In this document: one piece after another, positions 34,469-44,950 of the stretch
Layout of the letters: the number at the start of each line of letters is the position of its first letter
Position numbering within the stretch: the stretch's first letter is position 1
From: Periconia sp. R9002
Taxonomy: Eukaryota > Ascomycota > Dothideomycetes > Pleosporales > Periconiaceae
Assembly (NCBI GenBank): GCA_023627715.1
Contig: JAMAHW010000011.1
Coordinates: 372,001-436,000, forward strand
Direction: 5' to 3'
DNA: 64,000 bases
Notes under the pieces: model-generated
Told to the model about the DNA's origin: nothing
Seen by the model: only the letters and a program-made list of their open reading frames with translations
The model's database searches: none
Position numbers and translations under genes: made by a program

Positions 34469-37400
34469 GATGAGTTGACAAAAGGAAAGAAGAAAAAAAA
34501 TGAAAAGGGACAAAAGAGAGGAGACAAAAGGAGAAAAGCAACACAGGTATTAGCTATGTTGTCCGCAGATCAAAAGCCGACATATCTGCAGGGAAACCGG
34601 CAAATTGAGCAAGAGGGCAGGAGAAGGACCCAGGTCTTGGGGCGGCGGGCTGCGGGATTAAGAAGATAGACGGTGCTGGAACGGAGAGAGCATGGGCTGG
34701 TGACGGAAGTGGGTGGGGTGAGTAAAAACCGTAGAGGAAGATCGAACGTCCCATGTCAGAACCCTTGCACGCGAGCGCGCGCTCGAACCACGAATGACAG
34801 AGGCTCTGCGGAAAGGCCAGAGAGGTTGTTAGCGGCGCTCGCCGCGCTCGTATTATGCTCCTAAACATACTATGAGATTGAGTGTCTTCTCTTCTTGGGA
34901 CTCCAGGCTGACATGTTCTTCGCAATGGCGCAGCGAATCACCGCGACGGGTAGATTCCCGTTGCAGTCCCGGCACCGCCTTGTTGCCATAATAAAACCCC
35001 TGCTGTCCTACACACTGGAGAATTGCGATTGGTGGAGATGATTCCAGAATATGCAGAGTCCCTTGAAGGGGTTAGCTGCGGCGTTTAATCTTCAATATGT
35101 AGGGCTGAGGTTGGATGGCGTAGCTGACATGCATGGTGTGGGACAGGGGTTTCTGGGCTGGCGAAGGGGGCGCAGGAGAACCCTCTTGGGTCTCGTTGAA
35201 GTGTGCGTGTGCGCATGGGGAGTGTGTTCGCCATCACTGAAAGCGAAAAACAACCGTTGATGCGCATATGCAGACAATTTCTCGCAGTCATGGGATTGAT
35301 GGTTGGCGCTCATCTGCGAATATCCATGCTTTCTTTTGCCTGTTCGCAATCCCCATACCATACATCCGTAGTGAGCAATGCGCCAGTATGCCTTCTGTTC
35401 TCGTTGCCTGCTTGCAAATCATGCATGTGCGGAGTAAATTATGTGTCCTCAGGCAGAATCAATCAATCACGCAGCCGTCGGTCGGTCAGTCGGTCGGCCC
35501 TCCACTCTCACTCATTCGCATGGAGAGATTATTTCGAGACTTTCGCTTCGTTTCGTAGCCGCCATGGCAGTTATTCTCATCACAACGTCATCATTCAATA
35601 TTGTGTATATATAATCTACGCTTCCAAGTATACTCATGGCTTACCTTAGTCTTCTACTTTACCTCCTCATCCACCAATCGACACTCAGCTTCTAAGATAG
35701 ACTCGGCAAAGTGCCACGGTTGCGTCACTAGCTTACATTCCAGGGTCCCCTAGCGCCCGTCATCGCGTGGTCTCCACCGTGCCACTGAACCAGTAGTGTA
35801 CAGCCCACCTATCGACTTATACAATATATACAGCCAAGTAGTGTATAATAATAACTTCTCCCGTCATCTACAGTTCCCCAAACAAGCAGTCTTACGTGTT
35901 TAAGTAATCATGAGAGTGCGAGTGCGAGTATGAGCAAAAACTTTGAGTGATCGTGTAATCAACGGATCTTAGCCCCTGTGTGAACTTGTGGCCCCAGCCT
36001 CCGTCCATCTGGACACTCAAGACTGAGACTGGCAAGACAGCCTCGTAATCGACCCCTTCTAGCCTTGTTTTGTCTAGATGGGGAAAAGGGACTGCGCAAG
36101 GCTTCCTTCAGATGAACTTTGCGAATCCCTACTTAACCACGCACACATGCGCGAGTTACGCACGCAAGTTGACTGTTCATACTTAGTCTCCTACCTATTC
36201 GAACGGAATATTCGCCATGGCCGGCCCACCAGCCACCGTTCACCAGCCTTCGGTCAGGGCGGTGCCCGTCGTCCGTGCTCGCCCGTTCACCAGAACCCTA
36301 TCTCTTTGAACCCACCACTTTCTATCTAGAACTTCCCTATTTCTTCCCCAACCGTGAAGATCCGGATCCAGTCGCTTTAACTCTTCTTCTCGGCTACCTA
36401 GGTAGGTAGGTGTTCCATCGGCTGGACCGGTCACGAGTTGGGTTCGGAACATAAAGTATGTAGGTCGAAAGAGGGACTCGGGGTCCGAAACCGTCCATCG
36501 CCCAAATCCTGGGTTTCGTTCTTTTTCACCTGAGAGAGAGAGGGGAAACCACCACTTAACACAAACCTACCAACACATGCGCGCCAATCCCGAGGGGATC
36601 AAGTCTACCTGCATCGGCTATTTTTCAAAGGATTGTACATGCGTGTGTATGTGCGTGCACAAAAACTTCCTTTTACGGCCGTTTCCAGCTTATTCGCCAC
36701 CTTTTCTGAATGAATCTGCGGGGGTTTTTCATCACTTGCAGTGCGTGCATGTCGTCCCTGCAGAACGGGACGTTTTTTTGTTTCAAATGCTGCACTCGGT
36801 CGCTATGGCATGTCAGTCTGCCGAAAAATCTGCGATGCGATGCGCTCTATCTTACTGCACATGTATGAAGTTTCGAAGGTGGTCGGTGTAGTACAGCGTT
36901 TGTTTCATGGTCTGGGCGGCCTCATTCGCTCATGGATACCACTCTTGGTAAACATATGTACATGAAGGCCCCCGTGTAAAACCGCACACTTTGATTGTTC
37001 ATGCTGAACGCCCCTTCCAGAACCGGAAAGTTTCTTTCGGACTTGCACTATGCAGGAGAGGTCATGCGCACGCATTGCGCGTCGCTACTTGTACACATGT
37101 TAACCACAGTGGTAGCTGTACTTTGCCCCCCAGCATCCTCACAAACCCAGCTGTTTCGCAAGAAATACCATATTGAGCTGGGTTCGCATTCATATACTTA
37201 ACGCGCGTTGTCTTTTCAAATGATGAATATCGATAATGTATTATAAAATTAGCAATGTCGAGGGTGGTGGGGGCGAGTGCAGGCACTTTAAGGTATGTAG
37301 GCTGTTGAGATTGGGGCGAGTATGTGGCCGCGTGATTCTAGACTTTCGAGGTCCGGGGAATGGGGGCTGGGTGACATACGTGTTTGGGGCAAATACTGAG

Positions 37401-37651
37401 GCATGTGTACAGGTGGGAGGCTTTTATCTGTGGAATATTAATCCTGTGAGTGAAAATGTTTCATTGAGGAAGAGTTTGTATAAGTTATACATCCATTTTA
37501 GTGGTACAGGGGGTATGTTTCTATCTCAGTGACACGAAGTGCCTTGGAAGACACGTGTAGTACTTGGATATGAGGATTGGAGCAATCCTTAGATCACCCC
37601 ATGGGTTGATTTACGGTACAACTAGGGCAGCAAGAACCGGAAAGACCTCTC
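34469..37651. other. Gene-poor 3.2 kb region
   Basis: The largest stretch without a recognisable gene. Many short frames occur on both strands but none shows a domain, signal peptide plus splice pattern, or homology I know. Simple repeats occur: a cggtc-rich run near 35476-35500 and a ggta run near 36405-36415. It may be a long regulatory region, a non-coding transcript or degraded mobile DNA. Confidence 0.5.
35474..35502 (+). repeat. Short cggtc-type simple repeat
   Basis: Imperfect repeats of ggtcg/ggtca (gtcggtcggtcagtcggtcgg). Purely descriptive. Confidence 0.6.
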
Positions 37652-38925
37652 TCATGTTCCACCCCCTCCAAATGCGTCTGTTGGCAGTTCCAATCCTTTC
37701 ACTTTAGCCATGGCATGCTGAATCACTTTTTCGACCTCGAACTTTAGGCTGCATGGATGACGATGATTCGAATCTTGTGGACACCAAATGATATCCCTTG
37801 CCATTTTGGTCCTCCTGCAGATTCTAGCGAGGCTGATGCCCATGAAAGGATGTTCTGGCCGGGGCGAAAGGAGACCCCACCTCTCCATATATTTTATCAA
37901 TGCCCCAAAGAGAAAAGCACCGCATTGGAAGGAAACGTGTGAATCTTCAGGACAGGAGTAGTTGAAGTCTCTATAGTCATCGAGTAAACCGTGCAGTTCT
38001 GAGATGATGTGCTCAATGGCATCGCATCGAATGCGGTCGATATTAGCTAGTCAAAGTCAGCAAATTTAGTTCCTGTGGAAGGAATTGAGATCGTACATGT
38101 GATTTCCTGGTGGATTGGCAAATCTAAAGTTTGAATCCAGCCTTTACTTTGTTTGATCACCACAGCCGTAGCTTTCTCGAACTCTTCGCTCATTTGAAAC
38201 ACTTGAGATGTGCAAATCCACAGCATAAGGTCTCGACAATAGTATGAGGGGACCTTTTCACTACGCCTGACGTTGGAAATCCATGCCTCGGTTTCACGTT
38301 CCATAACCTCTGCGCCTTGGAGCTCATAGTAGTCGACAAGCACTGCTATTTTGGCAAGCATTTCCAAGCTTAAGGCAGCTGGAATTTGGCGTGTGCGAAT
38401 GTGGAAGATGTTTAAAAGGATGAGGAGGGCTTCTTCGTCCCAATCGCTAGCTGGGATATGGTACAGCCCGTCAGATGGTTTTTTTGAGGCCTCAATGAAT
38501 CCTTCCTTTGTCAATGCGCGCCTAAACCATGGCGAGGCCAGCATCAAATGGCGAGATGATACGAGATAGTGGATCTCGTCATCCTCCGTAGGTTCTGAGA
38601 AGGCGCTCGTGTTGTCTTCCGACTGGTCTTCCTCCGACTGGTCTTCCTCCGACTGGTCTTCCTCCGACTGTTCCTCTTCCGATGTTTCCTCGTCCGACTG
38701 TTCATCTTCCGATGTTTCCTCTTCTGACTGTTCTTTTTCACATTGTTCGTCTTCCGAATCGGAGAGAGCTTCATCGAAGTTCCACGGGGCGAAGTTTTTG
38801 CAAGGCTTCCTAAGGACAATGATGGTATCCGCGAAGGGATCAATCTTATGCGTGGTGAGCCGCATGATGGTGGAAAGAGAGGGGAATGGGGTGACATGGA
38901 ACTCAACCTTTGAGTGGCGGGGCAT
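37652..38925 (-). CDS. BTB/POZ-domain protein with acidic repeat
   Basis: Two exons, 38097-38925 and 37652-38046, giving 407 aa. The 50 nt intron (gtacga donor, ctgac branch, tag acceptor) adds a C-terminal part (SNIDRIRCDAIEHIISELHGLL) typical of fungal BTB proteins. N terminus, then an acidic low-complexity block (about residues 55-105) built from SEEDQ/SEEET units, then a BTB-like segment: IHYLVSSRHLMLASPWFRRALTKEGF, SDWDEEALLILLNIFHI, KIAVLVDYYELQGA. The acidic block interrupts the BTB fold between strand and helix, a common feature of this fungal group. Likely a protein-interaction adaptor; partners unknown. Confidence 0.82.
38613..38740 (+). repeat. Coding minisatellite, 15 bp unit
   Basis: Units like cttcctccgactggt repeat about three times almost exactly, followed by diverged units, inside the BTB gene (minus strand, SEEDQ repeats). 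The 15 bp unit keeps the frame, so copy number can vary without breaking the gene. Confidence 0.85.
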
Positions 38926-39769
38926 TTATATATGCGTGGCCTGTGCGCAAACGCAGCAGAAAGAATCAACAGTCAGTTAGCCAGTCAAAAATCACGTGAG
39001 AGGGCTTTCAACCAACAGATGGACAGTCAATTGCTGCCGTCGCGGATATGACGTAGAGAAATAACAGACCTCCTTCAGAGCCCTGCGCTTGACACCTCGC
39101 CCTCGTAAAACCCTTCCATGACTCAAGTACGCTCGATTTACCTTGTGTAGGCCCCGGCCGAGGGCGCCTCTGTGTTCTTTTTCTCCTGTGTCGATGCCGC
39201 AAGGATTTCAATTAGTATAGCATGATACTATTTTTAATATTTTGATATTGTATTTGAGTTCCGGCCAGGTTCCGCTTTGGCCACACTTGCGCATCACTTC
39301 AGCCATAAAGTGATCTTTCTCCACGCCTTGGGATGTCTTGCAGCGAGCAGTGTTGCCATTTTGGGCCGTTCACAGTGATTGGACACATGTCATGGAATTT
39401 ACCTAGGTTGCTAGATTCTTATATTTTCGAGTATTTCAAATATCAACTCGAGTATTTCTTCAAAGAGTGAATAATTGTACTAGTGCAATGGGCCACTTAT
39501 TTCATGTCTATACAACAGCTAAGTGTCCAAAAAGGTAGACCTTTCCGGCCTCCGTTTGCGCTTCAAAGCACAACGGACTTCTAGCACGGGTATTAATTTG
39601 CAGAAATCAAACAAGATTAACAAAAACGTAAACTATGTAAAGGTTGCATGCCAGGGCCGCAAAAACAGCATCACCGAAGTATCCTAGATATTGGGAAATA
39701 CGCAAACCAAAACATCCGCAGCCCGTATGTTAACTCGACTAATGCAATCCATCAATCTTTTGCACTCGG
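38926..39769. other. Intergenic, no gene recognised
   Basis: 844 bp between two minus-strand genes, AT-rich around 39220-39490. No recognisable gene. Confidence 0.5.
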
Positions 39770-41821
39770 CTATACCGGCGTTTCTTTTGCGCGGCCGATG
39801 GTCCTATTCACGCCGAAATGCGTCCTCTGAAAAGACGTCAAAATCCGATGAAGAGATGCATCAATCCCTGCCAGGTTCGCAGCAGTGCTCTCTTTCAGTA
39901 CATCTTTTTCTAGCGTCTGATGTGTCGTTTCAATGGATAAGGACACATGGTTGAAATTCCGTCCTTTCCGTAGCTGTACGACAATGCAGAGCGGGTCTCT
40001 TAATGGCACCCGAACGCGTCGCAGGCGGGCAAGATCGAAAGAATACGGCCTGAACTCCCCATTTTGAGACACTCCCCTGTGGTAAACACCGAAGGTACAT
40101 CCTAAGTTGCTGTTTCTGTAGCCTGGAACACCCATGAAGAAAGTTGGGTGTGCTATTTCATCGCCAGAGGTATGGTAGAAGAGGGCAAGCGGCGCATGGC
40201 TTCCCCACTCGTCGTTCGGCTTGTTGCTCTTCAGTGGCACCACGGATATAGATCGATGGTGGCCCCAAGATCGATGGTACTCCCAACCTGGAGGGAGGAG
40301 ATCATATACCACGTACCCATTAAATCGTAAGAATTCAATATGAATCTCTAGCCACGATTTCCCAATTCCATGTAGCGTCTGGTTGAGCCTGATGTGGTTC
40401 TTATCTAATATGGCGACATAATTGGTCGTTAATGGACTGAGGTGCGACTCCGGCAAACCTCTCAAACCTAATAACGAAGGATTATGGAGCCGTAACAACC
40501 CTCTCCCTCTAGTGTGCTCGATGATGCCTTTCGTCAACAGAATGCATAACTGATATCCCTTGAAATGGCACCTCAAAGGTGCAATCATGACCGGCACGTA
40601 GATGTAGGAAAAAGACCTCAAGGGGTCGGCCTTGGTGGCAGGATGTGTGCGCATTAAGGAACAGGTGCTAGAAACATCTCGAGATCGGTCAGGGTTAATA
40701 ACGCTTGGGTTGAGCAGTGATGCCGGGTTGTCTTCTTCATGCTGGATGGTTATACTTGGAACATTTTGTCGAACCTCGGTTAATGGTGCCTCGTTCCTGA
40801 TTGCTGTCTCTGAATGTGGTTTCACACTGCCCGTCGGTGAAAGATGCTGGATTTCAATAATGTTGTGGCAAATGTCTTCAGGTTCCAGCATCTCCAATTT
40901 TAAAGCTTCAACCATCTCCACTAGCCGTAGCCTCACCCGTGCCACATGGTTCACAATCTCAAAAGAAACCTCATAGTCGTCATGCGAATCCAAAAGTCGA
41001 ACCTTGGCTGCTTCTTTGAAGTCGTTGGGGGACGATGCCATTAGCCCAGAAGTCTGCATATGCGAGTGTTTTTTCTTGGCATATGACCATGCAAAGATAG
41101 ACTGATCATCGGATTGTTTCACTATTTCTTGCTGCAGTCGCAAAAATGCTTTGCTCCCTTCGCCGTATAGCAACGGCATGTTCACGTTAAACAATCCGAG
41201 GAGACAGTAAGCCTCATCCTCAAGTCTCGTAGTTCGCCTCCCAGCAGCCCATGACATCTTCTCCGCGACGCTATTAGTGTCCCAGCTTCTTTCCTCGAGC
41301 ACTGTCTCTGCGATGCCAGTAATTCTCGATACTGCTACGCACAAGGTCTTCCTCGTACCGATTTCGGCCCAGTCGGATGCTAGGAACACCACCTCAGTCG
41401 GTGCGAGCAGTTCTTGTAGCGTCCAACCCCGGGTGAACCATCGGCTGCGATAAAATGACGATCCAATGGTATTGGGATTCTCGGAGCTGTCGACCTCGTT
41501 CAGGTAGGCATAACAAATAGCCGCATCATGGTACCATGCGAACATAGAGTTGATAGCTTCAGAGAGCTCGGCGCTGGAAGACTTATCGATGCAACAGGTG
41601 TCGATCCATACGTATTGGAAGCCCTCGGATTTTGCAAACGAACAACAACCATGGATCTTCTCATAACCTTTCTTCGACCAACTCTGTCGACCGATGTGGT
41701 CGGCAAATGATACCTCATCGGCACCCCATGTATGGGAGAGGATAGCGTAGAAAGGTATGTCAATACCCACTTCGCCGAAAAAATCCTCGAATTCCAACGT
41801 TTCGCTATTGAGTAACCGCAT
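39770..41821 (-). CDS. HET-domain (heterokaryon incompatibility) protein
   Basis: Single exon, 683 aa. The N-terminal HET domain spans about residues 24-155: FYAILSHTWGADEVSF, YVWIDTCCIDKSS, AINSMFAWYHDAAICYAYL and RWFTRGWTLQELLAP, with the usual continuation RRTTRLEDEAYCLLGLFNVNMPLLYGEG. The remaining 440 residues are a variable region with no recognised domain; it may act as the recognition part. HET proteins trigger programmed cell death on fusion of incompatible individuals. It starts at the canonical MRLLNSETLEF. A copy of a dispersed repeat begins about 70 bp upstream of the ATG. Confidence 0.93.
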   Translation of the reverse strand: MRLLNSETLEFEDFFGEVGIDIPFYAILSHTWGADEVSFADHIGRQSWSKKGYEKIHGCCSFAKSEGFQYVWIDTCCIDKSSSAELSEAINSMFAWYHDAAICYAYLNEVDSSENPNTIGSSFYRSRWFTRGWTLQELLAPTEVVFLASDWAEIGTRKTLCVAVSRITGIAETVLEERSWDTNSVAEKMSWAAGRRTTRLEDEAYCLLGLFNVNMPLLYGEGSKAFLRLQQEIVKQSDDQSIFAWSYAKKKHSHMQTSGLMASSPNDFKEAAKVRLLDSHDDYEVSFEIVNHVARVRLRLVEMVEALKLEMLEPEDICHNIIEIQHLSPTGSVKPHSETAIRNEAPLTEVRQNVPSITIQHEEDNPASLLNPSVINPDRSRDVSSTCSLMRTHPATKADPLRSFSYIYVPVMIAPLRCHFKGYQLCILLTKGIIEHTRGRGLLRLHNPSLLGLRGLPESHLSPLTTNYVAILDKNHIRLNQTLHGIGKSWLEIHIEFLRFNGYVVYDLLPPGWEYHRSWGHHRSISVVPLKSNKPNDEWGSHAPLALFYHTSGDEIAHPTFFMGVPGYRNSNLGCTFGVYHRGVSQNGEFRPYSFDLARLRRVRVPLRDPLCIVVQLRKGRNFNHVSLSIETTHQTLEKDVLKESTAANLAGIDASLHRILTSFQRTHFGVNRTIGRAKETPV

Positions 41822-41892
41822 GGCGGGAGATGTTTGACGTCTTACTAGCTGTTGTAGTGGGAATGATGTCGACTTGGCTGTTCACAGGATTA

Positions 41893-42058
41893 TGTAGCCC
41901 CGCTTCCAACTAGCGCGTTCAAACTGTAGGAATCATGCAAATCATTGGTTGAGATGATATTCATCGTTTGTAATTCGTGTATCACAGGGTTTACGCACCC
42001 TATGGCTAACTATTGAAGTAAATTAAATTTTTGCATCTAATATTGTCTTAGCTTCGTC
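41893..42058 (+). repeat. Dispersed repeat copy A
   Basis: About 166 bp clearly related, in the same orientation, to 55213-55392: shared blocks include cgcttccaactagcgcgtt, acatgcaaa-like, gtttacg-accctat, aactatt-aagtaaatta and cttagctt. Most differences are C/T or A/G changes and small indels. No coding capacity. It could be a MITE, a solo LTR fragment or another short element. It lies just upstream of the HET gene start. Confidence 0.75.
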
Positions 42059-42158
42059 AATGAATTGTCCGATCCAAGTGTTTTCAAAGTATTTCCATTG
42101 CCCACGAAAACGCATGTCACCGAACCTCGTACTCTTACTGTTCCAGCAGATTACCAGA

Positions 42159-42259
42159 GCACTGCATTCTTTAGCGCGAAAAAGGTGCTGGGCTCGCAAC
42201 TTCTGTGAACTGCAGCCTACTCAAGCACTGCAATCTTTAGCGCAGAAGAGGTGTTGGGC
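42159..42259 (+). repeat. Two-copy direct repeat, 35 bp, 66 bp apart
   Basis: gcactgcattctttagcgcg... at 42159-42193 recurs with about 5 changes at 42225-42259 (gcactgcaatctttagcgca...). Most differences are purine or pyrimidine transitions. Confidence 0.65.
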
Positions 42260-42479
42260 AAGCCTGCTGAGACGGCACGCTGAATGGGCTCAGCTCCAAG
42301 AGTATCCCATCGCATCCCAGCGCCCACTATGGCGGAGCGCACCCTACAACCAGTAGGTTATCCCTTCCATCTTCCAACTTCCAATAACACTACTCTAAAC
42401 CATGAAATGCCCAGTACCCTTCGTATTTTCTGGCACGGTGAATTTTCCGGCACGCGGGGAGGGGGGACGTTACTCTTTC

Positions 42480-43177
42480 TTATTCGTTCTTCACGCTGCA
42501 AGGCGGCCCTCGTAGCCCATCGCCGAGAGCCTCGCGGCCCCGAATCGTCTTGGTGGCGCCGTAAGCAGTCTTCAGCCCCGTGATAATGAAGACCTACTTC
42601 TTCCACTTGGGCGTCTTGACCGCATCGGCCACCACCTCTTCCGCCATAACCGCCTCCAAGTACGCCTTGGAAGGAATAAAGTACTCTGTCTTGAGGACCG
42701 CGGCATTGTAGATCTCCTTTTGCGAGTTGTCGCTGCTCCCGTCGATGCTGCCGCCGAGGCCGAGCCATTCGAGGAACGAGGCGAAGATGCCGCCGCTTTT
42801 CGATCGCTTGAATTCTTTCGTCCACGACCATTCCTTTTCTTCGAATTCGCGAAGGTCGTCTTTGGGTACTGGGGGTGGCGGGGTCTGGTTCACCTTTTCC
42901 TCAGGGGAATGCGGCGTGGTAAGAACGTTCCCCAACACCATTACGCGGGCCGGTGGATTGTCCCAGGTGCGTGGGAGGAACCATACGGTTTTGAGTTTGG
43001 TGGTGTCTTTCTCTGCGGTCATCTTCTTAATCTTTACTGGGAATACGCGCAGGAAGGATGAGAGCTCGGCGTCAGAGTAGCGGCGCAAAACATCAAGAGT
43101 GCTCAAGGGGAGACTGAGGAGTTAAAGCGGATTGCTGTCGCAGGACAAGGCCGGCAAGTTCACCTATTTCTAAGCAT
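42480..43177 (-). pseudogene. Uncharacterised fungal protein gene with in-frame stop
   Basis: Main open part 42594-43113 encodes LPLSTLDVLRRYSDAELSSF to AYLEAVMAEEVVADAVKTPKWKK, then a TAG at 42594-42596. The same frame continues for 37 codons as VFIITGLKTAYGATKTI... to a TAA at 42480-42482. The continuation begins with a hydrophobic strand pattern that looks like a natural extension of the protein. No ATG precedes the main part; a candidate first exon (43164-43177, MLRN) joins through a 50 nt intron with gtgaac donor and ctcag acceptor. Either a 177 aa protein ending early or a gene broken by CAG to TAG. Family not named with confidence. Confidence 0.5.
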
Positions 43178-43523
43178 GGGCGTAAGTATAGTTTAGGGAC
43201 ATAGTATAAAGCATATACACTACTAACGGTTTCACAAATACTAAAGACGTTGAAAAACTTTAGCCTTATCGCTTATTCGTAGTAACGTTATACGAAGTAC
43301 ATTATAAATTCAACAATGCGCTATTCCACCTTAAGAAACAATATCTAGACGCGCATGGTTTATTATATTCCCAATCTTATACCAGGCTATCCAGATCGGA
43401 ATAGGTAAATGGAGAAAATCAACATAGTTTCTAAATACGACCCTATCAACCTAGCTCTAGCTGTACACATGTGCATTATACTCCCATACCCTCAATATCA
43501 TTGTCTAGCTCACAATCTAGCAC
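43178..43523. other. AT-rich intergenic region
   Basis: 346 bp, strongly TA-rich (for example tagtataaagcatatacacta), with no gene. The composition is what repeat-induced point mutation leaves behind in old transposon DNA, but no element can be named. Confidence 0.45.
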
Positions 43524-43910
43524 CTAAGCACAGTAGTCCGGTTTGCCCGGTCCACCATCCACACAGTTTGCACACGGCGTGCGCCCGTTGGCCCAAACCA
43601 GCGTCTTACCCTGTCCCGCACATTTGAATAAGGACTTGTCGATCTGATCAACAGCAGGGTACTGGCCATTGTTCCATGAATCTTGGAGCACCTTTCCTTG
43701 GATTTCGCTGTCGGTCCAACCTGGACGTCGTGTCAGCAAGATGATATCTGTCAATACACACACAGAGAGAGAAAGAGAGAGAAGAAAAGACCTACCGCGC
43801 CATTTCAACGTGGAGCCGCAGTACATCTGGAACGTTTTGCAGCTGCCGGCTGAAGCGGTGACCGCAAGTTGGGTGATGGCCACAGCCAGAAGGGTGTGAA
43901 TAGCGACCAT
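43524..43910 (-). CDS. Small secreted cysteine-rich protein (103 aa)
   Basis: Two exons, 43796-43910 and 43524-43720, with a 75 nt intron containing (CA)n/(GA)n sequence. Product: signal peptide MVAIHTLLAVAITQLAVTASA, then a mature chain with six Cys (24, 31, 72, 88, 91, 102), enough for three disulfides. The pattern C-x6-CGSTL...GW...I and a late SLFKC...C-x2-CVDGG-x5-YC is shared by a widespread group of fungal secreted effector-like proteins. The join KWR-GWTDSEIQ is in frame. Role unknown; possibly plant interaction or competition. Start is the Met that opens the signal peptide; an upstream in-frame Met adds a non-signal segment. Confidence 0.8.
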   Translation of the reverse strand: MVAIHTLLAVAITQLAVTASAGSCKTFQMYCGSTLKWRGRSFLLSLSLSVCVLTDIILLTRRPGWTDSEIQGKVLQDSWNNGQYPAVDQIDKSLFKCAGQGKTLVWANGRTPCANCVDGGPGKPDYCA

Positions 43911-44950
43911 TGGTGGGGAGGAGATTGTGGCTTTGAGAGATTTGGTGCGGTATAGAGGATCTACGGATTGCGTGCCTAATGATTCAGTCAAAAACTAAGC
44001 GTTGGAGAATGGTTGTGCCGGTCTGAAGGCGGATGAATTGACCCTCTTTATATGGTTTCCATCTTGGCCTCCATTTTACAAACCCCTGGTATTATGTTGC
44101 TTTCACATTCCATCAAAATCCAAACTACAGGCGGTCGGTGAAGCTGAGAGCTGGAAATTTGAAAGAAGCGGTCAGACACCTCAGCTTAGCAGGGTAATTG
44201 GGAGAAGTGGAAGTCTCGTGCGGTTTTTGTGGCAGCTGAGAATGTCGGACCGAGATGGCTGACATTGTGACACCGATCTAGCCTCCGATGCTACTGTCCC
44301 TTTACTCAGCTCCTCAACACCGACTTGTTTCAGACTTCGTGAGACTTGTTCATTCAATTCTACGACATTGCGTCTGTTATGCGGACTCGACATCAGCCCA
44401 ACTCAGCTCATGTATCATGGTTTGAGTGAGCTCAGCTGCCACAGAGACGTCATGGGAATGGCTTTTTTAAGAATTATATGCATCTCCTTCGAGAGAATAT
44501 ATAAAATGAGCAAAATCTATCATTGTGGAAATAACAGAAGATATAAAACTCTTGAAACTATTGATAAGACGAGTAACGCCCAGCAACCTCAGTCAGTACT
44601 CCCTGCTACGAAAAACCAAATTCCTTCCCCCGATAATCGCCGCGCGTTCCGGTCTCCACAAACGCGACTGCGCCTTGAACCCATACAGCTACGACAACGG
44701 CTACTGTTGACCGAGGTGCGAGCAACAGACCCCGGGCGGGTAGTGCTGGTTGGCTTACAATGGCGGGAACGGGCACACTCAATAATTTCTTCCCCTTTTA
44801 TGCTTATAAGGCTCTAGCGTTCACCTAGAAAGACAAATATTCAGAAGTAATAACTCAGTAATGGGACTATCAAAATGATTCCTTGATGCCCTGTGGTGGC
44901 CTACCAGAAACCACATATACTTCCCCTGAAATCAAGAACAAAAACTAATG
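43911..44950. other. Intergenic, no gene recognised
   Basis: About 1.04 kb between two minus-strand genes; promoter of the small secreted protein on the left, 3' end of the next gene on the right. Confidence 0.5.

Noticed and set aside
36577..36891. 104-codon Cys-rich plus-strand frame
   Set aside because: No signal peptide or known pattern; internal composition looks random.
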